A stretch of DNA of 64,000 nt from contig OX419755.1 of NCBI GenBank assembly GCA_948567375.1, positions 78,634,218 to 78,698,217 of the forward strand, in the 5' to 3' direction. This document shows, piece after piece, positions 41,573-54,650 of the stretch (positions are counted from its first letter, which is position 1; each line of letters starts with the position of its first letter). This DNA is from Lunularia cruciata (lineage: Eukaryota > Streptophyta > Marchantiopsida > Lunulariales > Lunulariaceae). The notes beneath the pieces are model-generated. The model did not search any database, was not told the DNA's origin, and saw only the letters and a program-made list of their open reading frames with translations. A program made the position numbers and the translations under genes.

Positions 41573-42898
41573 TGTCCTAAAACTTAAGATGTGGTTCTCC
41601 TCCGTTCGGCCGGGACAACTCGTGCAAGCCAGACCACGAGCTTTCCTCCACGTCTTCTTTGGCTTTTGCGGCCACTTGATGTGGAAAGGCACCTCACCAT
41701 TACGTGCCACATGGCACGACCTTTATGGACGAGACAAGGCAACATGTTTCGTACAGGAAGCATGCTAAGGAACTCATCTTTCAGAAAGAACAGGAAACCG
41801 CGTAGGAGAGAAAACGCGACTGCGCGGGAGAAAAGAAGGATGGGAAGACCCATCAAGTAGAACAAGGAAAGGAAAAGACAAAGGGGGTAAAATGGAAGCC
41901 AATCCCAATGGAGACCGGGTAAGATAACAAGAAGGACCCCGTCATTATGTACAAGGATAGACCGTAAAAGGTAACATCGGGCTAAGCCTCAATAGTATCA
42001 GTACGAGAACCCGTCTTTCCAATCGAATACATCCAATTTGGAGAAAGTGCGAGTTCGAAAGCATAACCAGGGTAGAATGGGTTGAAGAATATTGTCATGT
42101 TATTTCTTTTCCAGCATTCGTGCTTTTAGATTTACTTATTATATTAAAAAATTTCAATACCTTACTGTATTTGGGTCTAATTAAAATTTGAGTATAAAAG
42201 TATATCTTGTTTTTTGCCTTTCTTTAAAGATCAATTTATCTAATACTGAGATTTTCATAGTATCAATAATGTGACTTTAAGTTAAATACTTTTTTGAAAC
42301 GTAAATTATTCCATCTTAGAAAACATAAAGTTCGCTTATGTAATATAATAAGACTTTGACCATTAACTGGATATTAAATTATGGCCACTCAACATAGATT
42401 TGCAATCTATTCAGTAGTAATATAACAGAACAGTTGAATATTGCAATTAATAAATCCAAAGAAAGGTTCAATTAATCACCACCAACATTATATAAATAGA
42501 AATTTCAAAATAATCTCAAAATTTCTTAATATAACAAAGAGTACTTTGACTATTAACTGCACTCCTAATTGGACTGGAATCTATTTAATAAGAATATCAC
42601 AATACATTCAATTATTGAGATTAGCTGATCTTTTTTTTAATCTATCACTAGCATTTTTGAAAAAATTAAATTAATGTCTTGGTTAGTACTTTACTCACAT
42701 AAACGTTGTAGGCATGAGAAGTGACAACAAAATGTAAATGAAAGTGATATTTTGGATAGAAAGATAATTGAGGATAAGAATCTTACAAAAAATACAATCC
42801 ATTTTATTAATAGAACAAGAGTCTAAGATGAAATCATCACTTTTTGGAAAAACTTTTATTTGAAGAAAAATACCTTATATTTTATTCAACTTTAGATG
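41573..42898 (+). repeat. Tandem unit U1, first part
   Basis: Matches 49118-50440 almost from end to end. It begins TCCTAAA-CTTAAGATGTGG, then CAAGCCAGACCACGAG and TCTTCTTTGGCTTTTGCGG, followed by the dispersed module (41800-42050) and an AT-rich tail. A minus-strand frame common to both copies (GRKSQRRRGGKLVVWLARVV) is conserved only because the DNA is. U1 is split at 42898/46749 by Met-b. Confidence 0.85.
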
Positions 42899-42901
42899 CA
42901 T

Positions 42902-43630
42902 AATGTCATGCGTACATACATCATTACACAACATATATTGTTGTCAACGTCATACACTATAGAAACACAACTCATACATGAACTCTAAAGTGCCATAATA
43001 ATTAGTTTATTTTTCCATTTGAATAACACTCAAATCAGATTTGTATTCATTCAAGCAATCAATCAAGTATTGATTACAATCAAGCCACATCCACTTTAGC
43101 TACGAGACTCCATGTGACGTTTTTCATCCTCTATCCACCATAGCCAAGAACTCGAAAGCTTAACATAAAGAAGTGAGCTTTCTGGAGCTGTACTTCGAAC
43201 ATATACCCCTCATAAAAGAAGTGAGCTTTCTAGAGCTGCACTTCAAACATATACCCCTCATAAAAGATGTGAGCTTTCTAGAGCTGCACTTCAAATGTAT
43301 ACCCCTCTGCTAGACCTAGGTCTCTAGTCCTAGTGGCACCGTTGACAACACATCCAATGGTACAAACGGTACAAGTGATGGTGTGTCTCACCATGTGATC
43401 CATAGTGCTAATATGAAATTTGGCCGCCATCAAGTAGTGCATGAACAACTATCAAAATAATTATGATTGCCAACATTACAACTCTAGCATCCAAGCAAAC
43501 TAGCTTTGGCACTACAAATATCGTGATAATTATTGTGAGTATATACATTTTTATACAAAAAACATTATTGTCAGCATCATACAATATAGAAGCACAACTC
43601 ATACATGAATTCTAAAGTGCTATAATTGCC
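42902..43630 (-). repeat. Met-b 3' terminal repeats (T, S, T order)
   Basis: Reading the minus strand from the polypurine tract: a T-like copy (about 43525-43625), an S-like copy (about 43018-43520, with an internal triplication of an AGAAGTGAGCTTTC block at 43169-43290) and a second T copy (42902-43010). The same permuted order as in Met-a. Confidence 0.75.
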
Positions 43631-43799
43631 CCCTAGCTGGTAGGTTAGGTCCCTCTAACTCTGGATAGCCATCTATTCCAAGTATATGATATGCCCTATG
43701 GTGGATAAAAATCAAGAGGTTGGGTGCAATCAAGCCCCATCATTAGTTGCATGTTTGCAATCTATACCACATAAAGGGTGAACTAGCTATAGGTCAAGT

Positions 43800-43934
43800 A
43801 CATCTAGGACATAACCATTGTCCTTGAGGAACCATTGTGAGGGGAGGAATCAAACATGCCATATGTTATCCTCTCAAAGAGCTATGACACATCAATATAA
43901 TAGCAACTCCACCAAAAGAGCCACATAACATACA
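43800..43934 (-). pseudogene. Met-b PHD finger
   Basis: Minus-strand text CMLCGSFGG, then CHSSL (second Cys of that pair lost), a stop at the expected Trp, HMACLIPPLTMVPQGQWLCP and RCT stop (43794). It confirms the C4HC3 domain at the Pol end in a second copy. VP-G-QW-CP-C matches the usual PHD loop better than Met-a does. Confidence 0.82.
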
Positions 43935-44159
43935 TTACAAGCCTGCACGTACAAGTCCCAAGCTTGGCTCCATAATGCAATCAAGGTTTGGGAGATGGAA
44001 TGGCACAAAATTGCACACATAATCCTTTGAAAAAACACCATCATGTCCTTCCACGACAAGGACTCCAAAGATAAGACCCCATGCACTCTCAAGATAGTGC
44101 GGCCAACAGTAACATCAAGTGTTGTCGATGTTGTTTGTTATAGATATACATAGTCACCT

Positions 44160-45700
44160 GCATGAAACTAATAATCAATGGTCTATAACTTCCTCCTTAA
44201 ATAGTACCATAGCATAAGGTATCCTTATCCTAAGAAATTGCCAAGTTCTCAAAGGCAATCGGCACCACTCTTTGAAATCCAAGTCCAAGTCTAGATCATC
44301 CAAATCAAAACTTACAATAGCATCTTGACAAATGGCTAAAGGTAAATTTGGATCTTGTCCACAGAGTAGAAAGTAAGGAGGAAGGATGCTAAGGAGGCTT
44401 TTCAGCCGAACCAATACTCCATGACCAACCAAGGTAATTGGAGATCCCAATCTCCCAAGTGGACTCTCTACAAACCATACTTATGCAATCCTCTCTTCAT
44501 AGTCTGAACCACTCTCTTTGCTAAGCCATCTACCTTAGGGTGTGTAATTCTCCGAGGACAAGAGAAGAGAGAGAACACAAATTGCACACTCAAACATTCG
44601 ATGCCCCAAGGGAGCACCTTCTCTTTATTATATAGACGAAGAGGATCTCCTCCAAGGAAGCTACACCATAGGATTAGGGACACAGATAGGTGACATGTCA
44701 GCAAGCTCCAACCTTGGATTACTTACTTGGATGGGTGACATGTCTGGTCTAGGTCCTATCTGGTTGGTCAAACAAGCTTTGACCGGAGGGAATATTTTAG
44801 GGAATCTTCTTGTAGGAATCTCAGAATCACGTAAGGTACAGTTGGAAAGCTCTCGACGAGACAAAGTAGGGGGGAAGGACGGCCAGTCTCTCCTCCAATG
44901 GGGGGGGGGGGGGCATACACATTTTCGAGGCCTAATTCATTTGTTTAGGCCTCCGAAATTGCCTTCAAAGATTTTAGGCATATTTCGGCTCCTACTCTAT
45001 TAGTAGAAGTCTCCTTTTGGTGATACCTCTTTCTGATCTGTTTAGTCCATCATGTGTAACATCCTTCCAGATGTTACCAAACCAATTCTCACCTTTAAAT
45101 CATATGTCTAGCTATTGGTTCTAAGGTTCTCAAGTCTATTTCACTTTCTGCCCTATTAGTAGAAGTACTCTTTTGGTGAAACTTCTGTCTTATCTAGTTT
45201 GACCATCATGTATAACATTATTCTAGATGTTACCAAACCAAATTTCACATCTAGATCATATGGCTAGCTATGGTATTACAGGGTAACCTCAAGAGGTAGT
45301 ACAATGATCAATCAAGGCCTTGTTACACAAGATCTGAAACTACTCTAAGAACTCTACACCTTGATCAGTCAAAATCTTAATTGATGTACCAAATGAATAA
45401 GAACCTAATCCAAGAATGAGTAAGTTGTCCCTTCACAAGACTTGTCAAGAATTGCCACCAACTCAATCCACTTGGAAAAGTGCTCCACCATAACCAAAAC
45501 ATATTGATGATGTCTCGCAATCAATGATAAAAAGTCCAACAAAGTCTAAACTCCAATGGTGACCCAATCCCATGTTAGGTAATGGGTGTAATTGTGACAT
45601 ATGAGCATTAAATGATGCTCTAACTTGGTCATTTGGCAACAAATTGTTGTACATTGGTCTGCATACCACATCACCAATAATCACTCTAGAGTAAGCTATA
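44160..45700 (-). pseudogene. Met-b integrase, split by a solo LTR
   Basis: HPKVDGLAKRVVQTMKRGLH lies at about 44470-44540, with Lys where the catalytic Glu is expected (GAG to AAG). After the LTR insertion come VRASFNAHMSQLHPLPNMGL and HHWSLDFVGLF with the first Asp (45463-45684). The upstream zinc domain is in broken frames. Confidence 0.8.
44543..45280 (-). mobile_element. Solo LTR, family Lx, copy 2
   Basis: 738 bp, minus orientation, TGTAATACCATAG to CGGAGAATTACA. The target duplication is GGGTG/GGGTA (44538-44542 and 45281-45285). A run of 14 G lies at 44900-44913. TATA (rc) near 44630. Inserted in the Met-b integrase. Confidence 0.87.
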
Positions 45701-46748
45701 TGTATGCTTTACTCCAAAATGTCCTAGTTCCTCATGAGCATGACGGACCAACTATAGTCTTTGAGATGGAAGTGATACTATGTGCACCCTACCATCCTCC
45801 CATACACAAAGAAGATGTTTGCATTCCAATCTAAACCGCTTGGCTTGTTTAAGAACAAAAACTCTCTCCTTGGCACCAACTATGCCAACCGCAACACCAA
45901 TGTAAAGGTAATCCATCACTAAGATATCATCACAAATGTCTTATTAAACTATACCAATATCTCCACCCTTTGGGTCCATGACTTCAATAACTCCTCCTCC
46001 ATGTGCTAAGAGAGATACCACCAAAGCCTCAAAAATTATTCAAAGAAAGGTAGATGCATGCTAACCTACCACTATCTACTCATCTATCTCACCATGCCAA
46101 CATGCTCTGGTCTGATCCTACTGGTTGGGATATGGGTTTCTATCAACCTATCTACATCATAGTTCACCACTCTAGGTCTATGAATAACTATGAAATCATA
46201 CTCATGTAAAATCAGAACTCATCATACAAGCTTCCATGAAAGCTTTTCAGACTCCATAAACCACTTCAATGGTTGATGATTAGCGATGAGAATGAAGGGG
46301 TTACCAAATAGGTAACATTGGAAATGTACTACTGCCCACACTACTGCCAAGCACTTCCCTTGTATGAACTATACTTCACTTCTACTAAATTTTTGGAGCA
46401 ACTAGCATAGGCCACCACAAACTCCTTCCACTCATCATCTTGGGTGAGCATTGCTCCAAGCCCCAACACACTCCAATTAGTGTGAACTTGGAATGGTCAT
46501 CCTCTGATTACTCTCTTAAGAATAGGGGCAAATGTCAACCTCTCCTTGAGCTCTAAAATTCTCTCTCCTACTCATCTCCCCAACACCACTCCTATGTAAG
46601 CTTGGTTAGCTTCATCGAGGCCTTGGCAATGGCACTAAATCCTCTAAATAGTTTGCCAATCCAAGGAATGCTTGCACTCTACTCAAATCTGTAGGCCAAG
46701 GAATACAAACAATAGCCTCCACCTTGGTCTGCTGGTCCACTTGCTCCA
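45701..46748 (-). pseudogene. Met-b RNase H and linker, decayed
   Basis: It aligns by eye with 28880-29900 of Met-a in the reverse complement, including the text equivalent to TNHQPLKWLM and NFYRR. No frame is open for more than 60 codons. Confidence 0.7.
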
Positions 46749-49117
46749 TTTTAGTTCAGTTTATACAAATTCATTTATATTAATTCTTAAGTCTTAACCA
46801 TTTGATTGTCACTTGAGTATTGTAAATGGTCATCATCTTAATATCAAACTCTTTTGTCTTAATTCCTCATAAAAATAATGAGTGACATATCCATAACTCA
46901 CTCATTAATTTAAATAACTTACTCAAAGCACTATTACAACAAGAAATACAAGATATTATGCTTGTCTTGAGTTCAATATCAAACTTAAGAGTAAATTTTT
47001 TCATGCAAAAAAAAGAATCAAATGTATATAACCAAATGCAAGACATGTATTAATTATAAATTTTGAAATTATTTTATTTTGATCTCCTAAACTATAAAAA
47101 TATGACACATAATAATAATTATTTTTTAAATACTACTTTGAAAATAATTTACTCTTGATTTCAATATAAAAATATAATTTATGAATTGCAATTTCATCTC
47201 ATAGAGTGGGGTCTACTAGAAGATATACATGAATATTTGAGATAAGAAAAGAAAAATAATCAGCTATTTAAATATGTATGGATTACTTAACTAACTCTAA
47301 ATTGATTCAAACATGTTAAAAATAGATGAGATTAATCCAGGTAACACCAAAAATTCATCCTTACTTATAAACCAACCAAATCATATTTGGTATTTTTCTA
47401 ACTCATTTTATGTATATGTTTGCATCTATAAGATATGAAATATTCATGTATATTGATGTTTTGTTTTAAAAGATACGTGTGCACTTGTTTACTAAAGATA
47501 ACCATGAATTTACATTCAAAATCGATGATTTAGGTTCATCTCCAGTGTACTACTTCACTCACAAGAATAAGATAGTATGTAAAGACAGTTCCAAACTTGA
47601 AGTGATGCTAAATATTTAAAATTAATAACTTATGAATTGTGCCAATATCTACAGAATATAATCCATTCACTAATACACAGTTCTCACTTTAAATCAACAA
47701 AAATATAATATAAACCATATATAGACCTCATTCACATTTTTTGCCTTTATAGAATACATGGAATTCTTAAAACATTTACATTTCTAATCTGATCTAATAT
47801 TTAATAAATATAGTAGTATAATATATTAACTAGATAGAGTTATAAAGCAATTTAAAGTGAAATCATCAAAATCATCCTACCTCTATACCTTACAATGGAT
47901 GGATTATTACAACTCACTATGATGAACTAATATATCCCACTGTAATAGACTCATTCTGTATAGAAACCTACTTCTATAGCACAAGATGAATCAAATGAAT
48001 CATCTAACATCTATCCACTAGATAACTTGCCATGCAAATATGCAAGAGACTCGTCAATCTTGGATGCTAGCCAATATTTATTGAGGCAATACATCTTGAT
48101 ATGGTCTAATATCTATAAATACACTCTATTAAGATCTCCTATTAATATGGTAAATAGATGCTAGCCAGTATTTATTGAGGGAATACATCTTGATATGGTC
48201 TAATATCTATAAATACAATCAATTATAATCTCCTATTAATATGGTAAAAATCTAGAAACCGAGTGACCATTGCCTTATCAACCATTATGTCAGCATCAGC
48301 ATTATAAATGGACAAGTAAATGCTGCAATATTAAATAAAATTAAAATTAGGTTACATTTTTTGTAGAATATTTCATTAATGAACATGATCTAGAATCAAG
48401 AATAAACTAATTACAATATAGGTAATTCACAACTAAATGTATCTATGAAAGTTACTCTTGATCTTGAGAAGTATGTAAAAGTTCTTAGTTGACTAGTATT
48501 TTGAGATGGATTTACATTGGTTAAGTATGGGGTAAGTAGCCTTTAATCAGCCAATATTCCAATTTTCATATAATGGAACGAATAAGAGACCCAATACCAC
48601 CAATGCTTGAACTTATAGAGATTTACAAAAATCACTTAACCAATAGATGACATTCATACTACCAAAATGATAGTATGAATGTCATCTAATCTAATGTAGT
48701 AACTATATATTCTTCTCCTTCATATACTTGATGGCCCTCAATTTTGGATTAAACTTCTTTAACATTATAATGGCTCTAAAAGAATTTAAAGCATATAATA
48801 ATTATAGATTTGGTGGTATTGAGAGTTGAAACTTATAACAAATACAACCGTACCATACTTATAAAAGTAAACTTGAAGAATAAGAATGTAGTACACATCA
48901 AAAAGATACTCATACACAATCACCAAGACACTAAGAAACAACATGGACCACCTCAAACATGAAGCTACATCCATGGGAACGTTACTCAACTCTAGGCAAG
49001 CTGCCATACCAAATCTCCAAGTAAAAGCTCTCGCCTCTGTCCAACTTGCCCCACAACAATGAACATAAGGTTTCCATTGATATTCCTCACTCACATACGG
49101 TTCAAGTGGTATTTTCT
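46749..49117 (+). repeat. Tandem unit U1, second part
   Basis: Matches 50690-52565 with indels: TAATTCTTAAGTCTTAAC near the start and ACTCAACTCTAGGCAAGCT near the end. It includes a local 94-bp duplication at 48063-48250. AT-rich, no gene. A 102-codon minus-strand frame at 48786-49094 is not preserved in U2 and is rejected. Confidence 0.85.
48063..48250. repeat. Two-copy 94-bp tandem repeat
   Basis: GATGCTAGCCAATATTTATT at 48063 recurs as GATGCTAGCCAGTATTTATT at 48157, each followed by GATATGGTCTAATATCTATA and CTCCTATTAATATGGTA. Present once in U2 (about 51700-51780). Confidence 0.9.
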
Positions 49118-52100
49118 CGTGTGTCCTAAATCTGAAGATGTGGTTCTCCTCCCTTCGGTCATGACAACTCGTGCAAGCCAGACCACGAGTTTACCTCCAC
49201 GTCTTCTTTGGCTTTTGCGGCCACTTAATGTGGAAAGGTACCTCACCATCGTGCCACATGGCATGACCTTTATGGACGAGACAAGACAACCTGTTTCGTA
49301 CAGGAAGCATGCTAAGGAACTCATCTTTCAGAAAGAACCGGAAACCGCGCAGGAGAGGAAACGCGACCGCACGCGAAAAAAGAAGGATTGGAAGACCCCA
49401 TCAAGCCGAACAAAGAAAAGACAAAATAGGTAAAATGGAAGCCAAGCCTCAATGGAGACCGGGTAAGATAACAAGGACCCCGTCATTATGCACAAGGATA
49501 GAACATAAAAGATAACATGGGGCTAAGCCTCAACAGTATCCGTACGGGAACTCGTCTTTCCAATCAAATACATCCAATTTGGAGAAGATGCGAGTTCGAA
49601 AACATACCCAGGGTAGGGTTGAAGAATATTGTAATGTTATTCATTTCCAGCATTTGTGCTTTTAGATTTCCTTAGTCGATTAAAACTGGTCAATACCTTA
49701 CTATACTCGGGTCTAATTAAAATTTGAGTATAAAACTATATCTTTTTTTTGCATTTTTTTAAGATTAGTTTATCTAAAACTGAGATTTTCATAGTATCAA
49801 TATTGTGGCTTTAAATTTAAATACTTGTTTGAAACCTAAATTTATTCCATCTTAGAAAACATATAGTTCGCTTTTATAATAGAATGAGACTTTGACCTTT
49901 AACCGAATATTATTTATGGCCGCTCATCATGAACTTCAATCTATTCAATAAGGATATAACAAAACAGTTGAATATTGCAATTAATTAATCCAAATAAAAA
50001 TTCAATCAATCACCTGAAGTATATAAATATAAATCTCAAAATAATTTCCTTATATAGCAAGAAGAGTTCGACTATTGACTAAATATAATTTATGTGAACT
50101 CCTAACTGGACATGCAATTATTTAATAATAATATCACAATAAATTCAATTCTCGAGATTAGCTAATCTAATTTTGTTTTATCTATCTCTAGCATTCTCAA
50201 AAAATTTAAATAAATGTCTTGGTTAACACTTTTTACTCTCCGAAAGGTTGTAGGCATGAGAAATTACAGCAAAATGAACATAACATTTTGGATAGAAAGA
50301 GATAATTGAGGATAAGAATCTTACAAAATTACAATCCTGAAAATGGAATCCATTTTATTAATAGGACCAAGAGTATAAGATAAAATCATAAATTTTTGGA
50401 AAGAATTCTATTTGAAGGACAATACCTTATACATTATTCAACTTTAAATGTACAATCACAAGAGACCTTCAAATTTTGGGGCTTGGTGATTCTCAAATCT
50501 CTAATTCTTACAAGATTCAATATGAAAGAATATAATTATGTGAGAGACATGTGCACAATCACTTTAATTAGTATGCAACTTTCATTTTTGTTATGTAGAG
50601 GTAGGAGATGAAGATGAAAACGATTGTATGAAAATTAAAATTAAAATATTAATCTTTTTTAGTCAAATAGAGATAGGAGTAGTTCTATTGTATACTAATT
50701 CTTAAGTCTTAACAATTGACATGAGTATTTTCTATTTTCTTAATCTTAATATCAAACTGTTTTCTCTTACTTCCTCATAAAAAAACTAATGAGATAGGTA
50801 AAGGTTGTCACGTAGAACACATGAAGGATGTGAAGACCCTCGAGCCATACAAAGGAGAGACAAAAGAGGTACATGGAGTTAGGTTCCAATAGTATGCATA
50901 TGAGAAATCAACACCAATAAGATTGATATATTGTATCAATAGTATCGATATAAGAAATCATAAAACTAATGAGTGACTTATCCATAATTCACTCATTAGT
51001 TTTACATAACTTACTCAAAGCACCACCACAATATAGATATAATTTTTCATCTATAAAATAAAAATATTCATGTACCTTGATTTTTTATTTAAGATATGTG
51101 CCCTTTTACTAAGATAACCATGAATTAACATTCAAAATTGATGATTTTGGCTCATCTCAAATGTACTTCATTCAAGATGAATTACACAAGAATTACATAG
51201 TATGTAAAGATAGTTCCAAACTTGAAATGATGCTAGATGTATCAACTCAATAACTTATGCATTATGCCTATGCCTATATCTATAGAATACAATCCATTCA
51301 TTAATACATAGTTCTTGCTTTAAATATAAACCAACAAACATATATGGACCCTCATTCTTGCATTGTTGTCCATTTATAGAATACATGGGATTCTTAAAAT
51401 AATTATATTTTTAATCCAATCTAATATTTAATAAATATAATTTTATTCTAAATTAACTAGATAGAGTGCTAAAGCAAGTTCAAATGTGAAATCAGATTCA
51501 AAATCATCCTGCATCTATACCTTACAATGGATAGATTATTACAACTCACAATGATGAACTAATATATCCCACTGTAATAATAGACTCAATCTGGATACAA
51601 ACCTTCCTCTATAGCAGAAGATGAACCAAGTCAATCATCTAACAATTATCCACTAGATAACTTGCAATGCAAATATTCAAGAGACTACTCAATCTAGACC
51701 GTATTTATTCTAGATAATACATTTTTATATGGTCTAATATCTATAAACACACTCAATTAGGATCTCCTATTAATATGGTAAAATCTAGAAACCAAGTGAA
51801 CATTGCCTCATCAGCCATTATATTAACATCAATATTATAAATGGACAAGTAAATGATGCAATAATTATCACAAACAAAATTAGATTAATTTTTTTTTAGA
51901 ATCAATGAAAATGACCTAGAATTAAGAATAAAACAATTGTATTATAAGTAATTTACAAGTAAATGCATACAAGTTACTCTTGATCTTGAGAAGTATTGTA
52001 AAAGTTCTTAGTTGACTACCATTTTGAGATGGACTTCCATTGGTTAAGTCTAGGGTAAGTAGCCTTTAATTGACCAATATTCCAATTCATCATTCAATGG

Positions 52101-52565
52101 GACAAATAAGAGAATCAATGCAAACAATGCTTTTACTTATAGAGATTTAGGATTTAGGGTCTCTTTTAACTAGATGATCATTTGAATGTCATCTAATATT
52201 GACATTATAGATTCTTCTCCTTAATCTTCTTGATATTACCAATTTTAGATTGAACTTCTTTAAAACTATAATGGTTCTAAAAGAAATTTACAAGCATATA
52301 TTAATTACAAATTTGATGGTATTGAGAGTTGAAATTTGTTAAAAATACATCCATACCATCCTTATATAAGTAAACTTCAAGAATGAGAAAATGATTCACA
52401 CTAACAAGATACTGATACACAATCAAAACACTAAGAAATAGTATGGTTCACCTCAAACTTCAAGCTACATCCATGGGAACATGGGAACTTTACTCAACTC
52501 TAGGCAAGCTATTATCCAACTTTCTCCACAACAAGGAGCATAAGGTTTCACTTGGCATTCCACAT
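49118..52565 (+). repeat. Tandem unit U2, uninterrupted
   Basis: About 3.45 kb and continuous, the counterpart of 41573-42898 plus 46749-49117. It retains about 240 bp (50450-50690) missing from U1 at the Met-b insertion. An additional degenerate module copy is at 50818-50945. No gene recognised. AT-rich. Confidence 0.85.
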
Positions 52566-52849
52566 ATCAAGTATATGTAGTTTATTAACATCCATAACCA
52601 TACTTAATATCTTAATTGGTTTTAGGCTAAGTTTGCATTAACAAAAACTAAGATTTAATCAACTCTCCTTGACTCCAATCTTAGAAGCCTCTATAGCTAA
52701 TATAGTTTACTCAACAAGAAATCCCTAAAAGAATGATCTGGTATACTAATTAATCACCTCTTGTAACAAAGATTAACTACAACTAAACCATACATATAGC
52801 AACATACAATCTCTATGTCAAGAAGCTCCCAAGTAGGGTCAATTCTCCA

Positions 52850-53104
52850 TATGAAAATTTGTAATTTCTCATGATGCTTGGAAAATTGTCCAAAGGAAAA
52901 ACCTTGGTGAATTCATGGATTGAATTTAGCTTAAATCATGACTAGCTCAAGCTCTTGTCTATAATCAAAATTCACATAGCCTAAAAATGATTTGGCCTTG
53001 TTTGATTGTGCAATAAAAAACGACCAACTCCAACAAAACCTTCTAGCTACCTAAATATCTACTTCATTGTGTACATGGTCTATAACTTGCTTACCTTCCC
53101 TACT
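52850..53104 (-). pseudogene. Copia RNase H end fragment, first copy
   Basis: The same about 255 bp as 53740-53995, both resembling the C-terminal part of copia RNase H on the minus strand. The two copies flank a solo LTR. 52566-52849 holds nothing recognised. Confidence 0.55.
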
Positions 53105-53681
53105 TGTAATACCATTATCAAGAGGTGGAAATTGGCTTGGTAATATCTGTAGGGATGTTATATATAATGGTCTAAGTAGATTAGATAGAGGTGTCACCAA
53201 AAGAGTACTTCCACTAATAAGGCAAAGACTGAAAACACCCTAAAATCTTTAGAGCCAATTTTGGAGGCCTAAAGAAAAGAATTAGGTCTAAAAAAAGACA
53301 CTTTCCACCTTCAAGGAAAAAGGTGTTGCCTTCTCTTCCACTTTTTTGTCTCACTGCAGTCTCTCCAATGGTACCTCATCCATGCTATTATGACCTCACC
53401 CATACTATTTTGAGCTTTTGATAGAAAGATTCTCCAAATATTCCTTTTGGTCCACCTTGTTTGACCAACCAAATAAGACAAGGATAAACATATCATCAAT
53501 CCATGCCGCTAATCTAAGGGTGGAGTTTGCTGAGATATCACTAATCCATGTATTTAATCCAAGGGTGTAGCTCCTTTTGAGTGGATTTTCTTTGCTATAT
53601 AATAAATACAAGGTGCTCCTTTGGAGCATCAGAGTATTGAGGAATGAAAGCTTGTGTTTCTCTTGTCCTTGGTACATTACA
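53105..53681 (+). mobile_element. Solo LTR, family Lx, copy 3
   Basis: 577 bp, TGTAATACCATTATC to CCTTGGTACATTACA, with TATA box CTATATAATAA near 53596. Flanks CTACT and CTATC are only partly alike. Shorter than the other two by internal deletions, notably in the 5' half. Confidence 0.78.
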
Positions 53682-53739
53682 CTATCATATGTGCAATATT
53701 ATATATATTGCACACAATCAAATACATGGACTCAACTCT

Positions 53740-54650
53740 ATATATGCAAAATCTGTCATTTTTATAGTGCTTGGAAAAACTCTCCAAAGAATAACTTTGG
53801 TGAATATGTCAATTGAGTTGACCTTACCATCAATCTTGACTAGCCTAAGCTTTTGTGCATAATAAAAATCCACATATGATTTGGCCTTGTTTGAGTGTCC
53901 ATAAAAAAATCAACTCTAACAAAACATTCTAGATACATATATATTCTACTTCATTGTGTTCCATGGTCTCTAACTTGCTTACCTTCCCTATTGCATGTGT
54001 TATATCATGTAGACTACACACCATAAGATACATAAAACTACCAACAAGCTATTGGAACCTTAGATATTAGCACTTTTTGAACAATATCTATTGAATAAAG
54101 AGCCACCAAAAACTTAAAGTGTGCTATCAAAGAATACTAGCTTCATTAGCATTTATTATATTGATTTTGACAGGAACCTTCTTATATACTTCCTTCAAGC
54201 TAGTCAAAGCTTCCCTTCTTGAAATTCTTATAAATATTTATTCTTAATAGTCTCTAAAATATACCTAAATTTTTCATGCTAAACTCAAAGCATAAGAGTC
54301 TTTTTAGTCTACCCACATTGTGTTTATCTTGTGTTGTAGTTAGTATATCATCCATTCAGAATACATAAATAATCCAACCAAAAGCCAAATTATTTACATG
54401 CTTCAAGTATATACAAGGATCATACATACTCCATAAAAATCCTTATGCCCAAATAAAAGTATCAAACTGCTTGTTCTATTGCCTAGGACTCTACTTCAAT
54501 CCATAAAAAGTACTTCAATAAATAATTTTCATGTTGAGATATATAACCATCATTAAATTTATCTTATGTACTTCATGTGTGCACTATATCTCCAAGATCA
54601 ACAGGTAGTTTATGGCTTCCAAATGAGAATCATTTGGGCAAGTTATGGCA
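53740..54650 (-). pseudogene. Decayed copia RT and RNase H
   Basis: Minus-strand text: a GLK-SPRQ-NKQFDTFIW block (about 54500), YDPCIYLKHVNNLAFGW, WMDDILTT at the catalytic Asp pair (about 54340), RLKRLLCFEFSMKNLG, then MYLMVCSLHDITHAIGKVS (about 53990-54040) and an RNase H end LRLVKI-like. Many stops. It is a different, older copia than the outer element; their RT texts are only distantly alike. Confidence 0.7.

Larger units (their letters stand above)
42899..46748 (-). mobile_element. Met-b: 3' fragment of a Met element inserted in unit U1
   Basis: On the minus strand it starts inside the RT-RNase H junction (46748, WPTDLSRVQAFLGLAN-like) and runs through RNase H, integrase and PHD to the polypurine tract (43625-43640) and terminal repeats ending TACGCATGACA at 42902. 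A solo LTR interrupts the integrase (44543-45280). It is 5'-truncated, so no target duplication is expected; the flanks match unit U2 as continuous DNA. Strongly decayed. Confidence 0.82.

Noticed and set aside
41160-41768. 202-codon open frame upstream of the HAD gene
   Set aside because: It runs from the HAD promoter region into the tandem repeat, has biased low-complexity composition, and the part shared with unit U2 is not in the same frame.
41990-42050. Possible rRNA fragment (AGTACGAGA, as in the sarcin-ricin loop)
   Set aside because: Only nine bases agree; the flanks do not match large-subunit rRNA.
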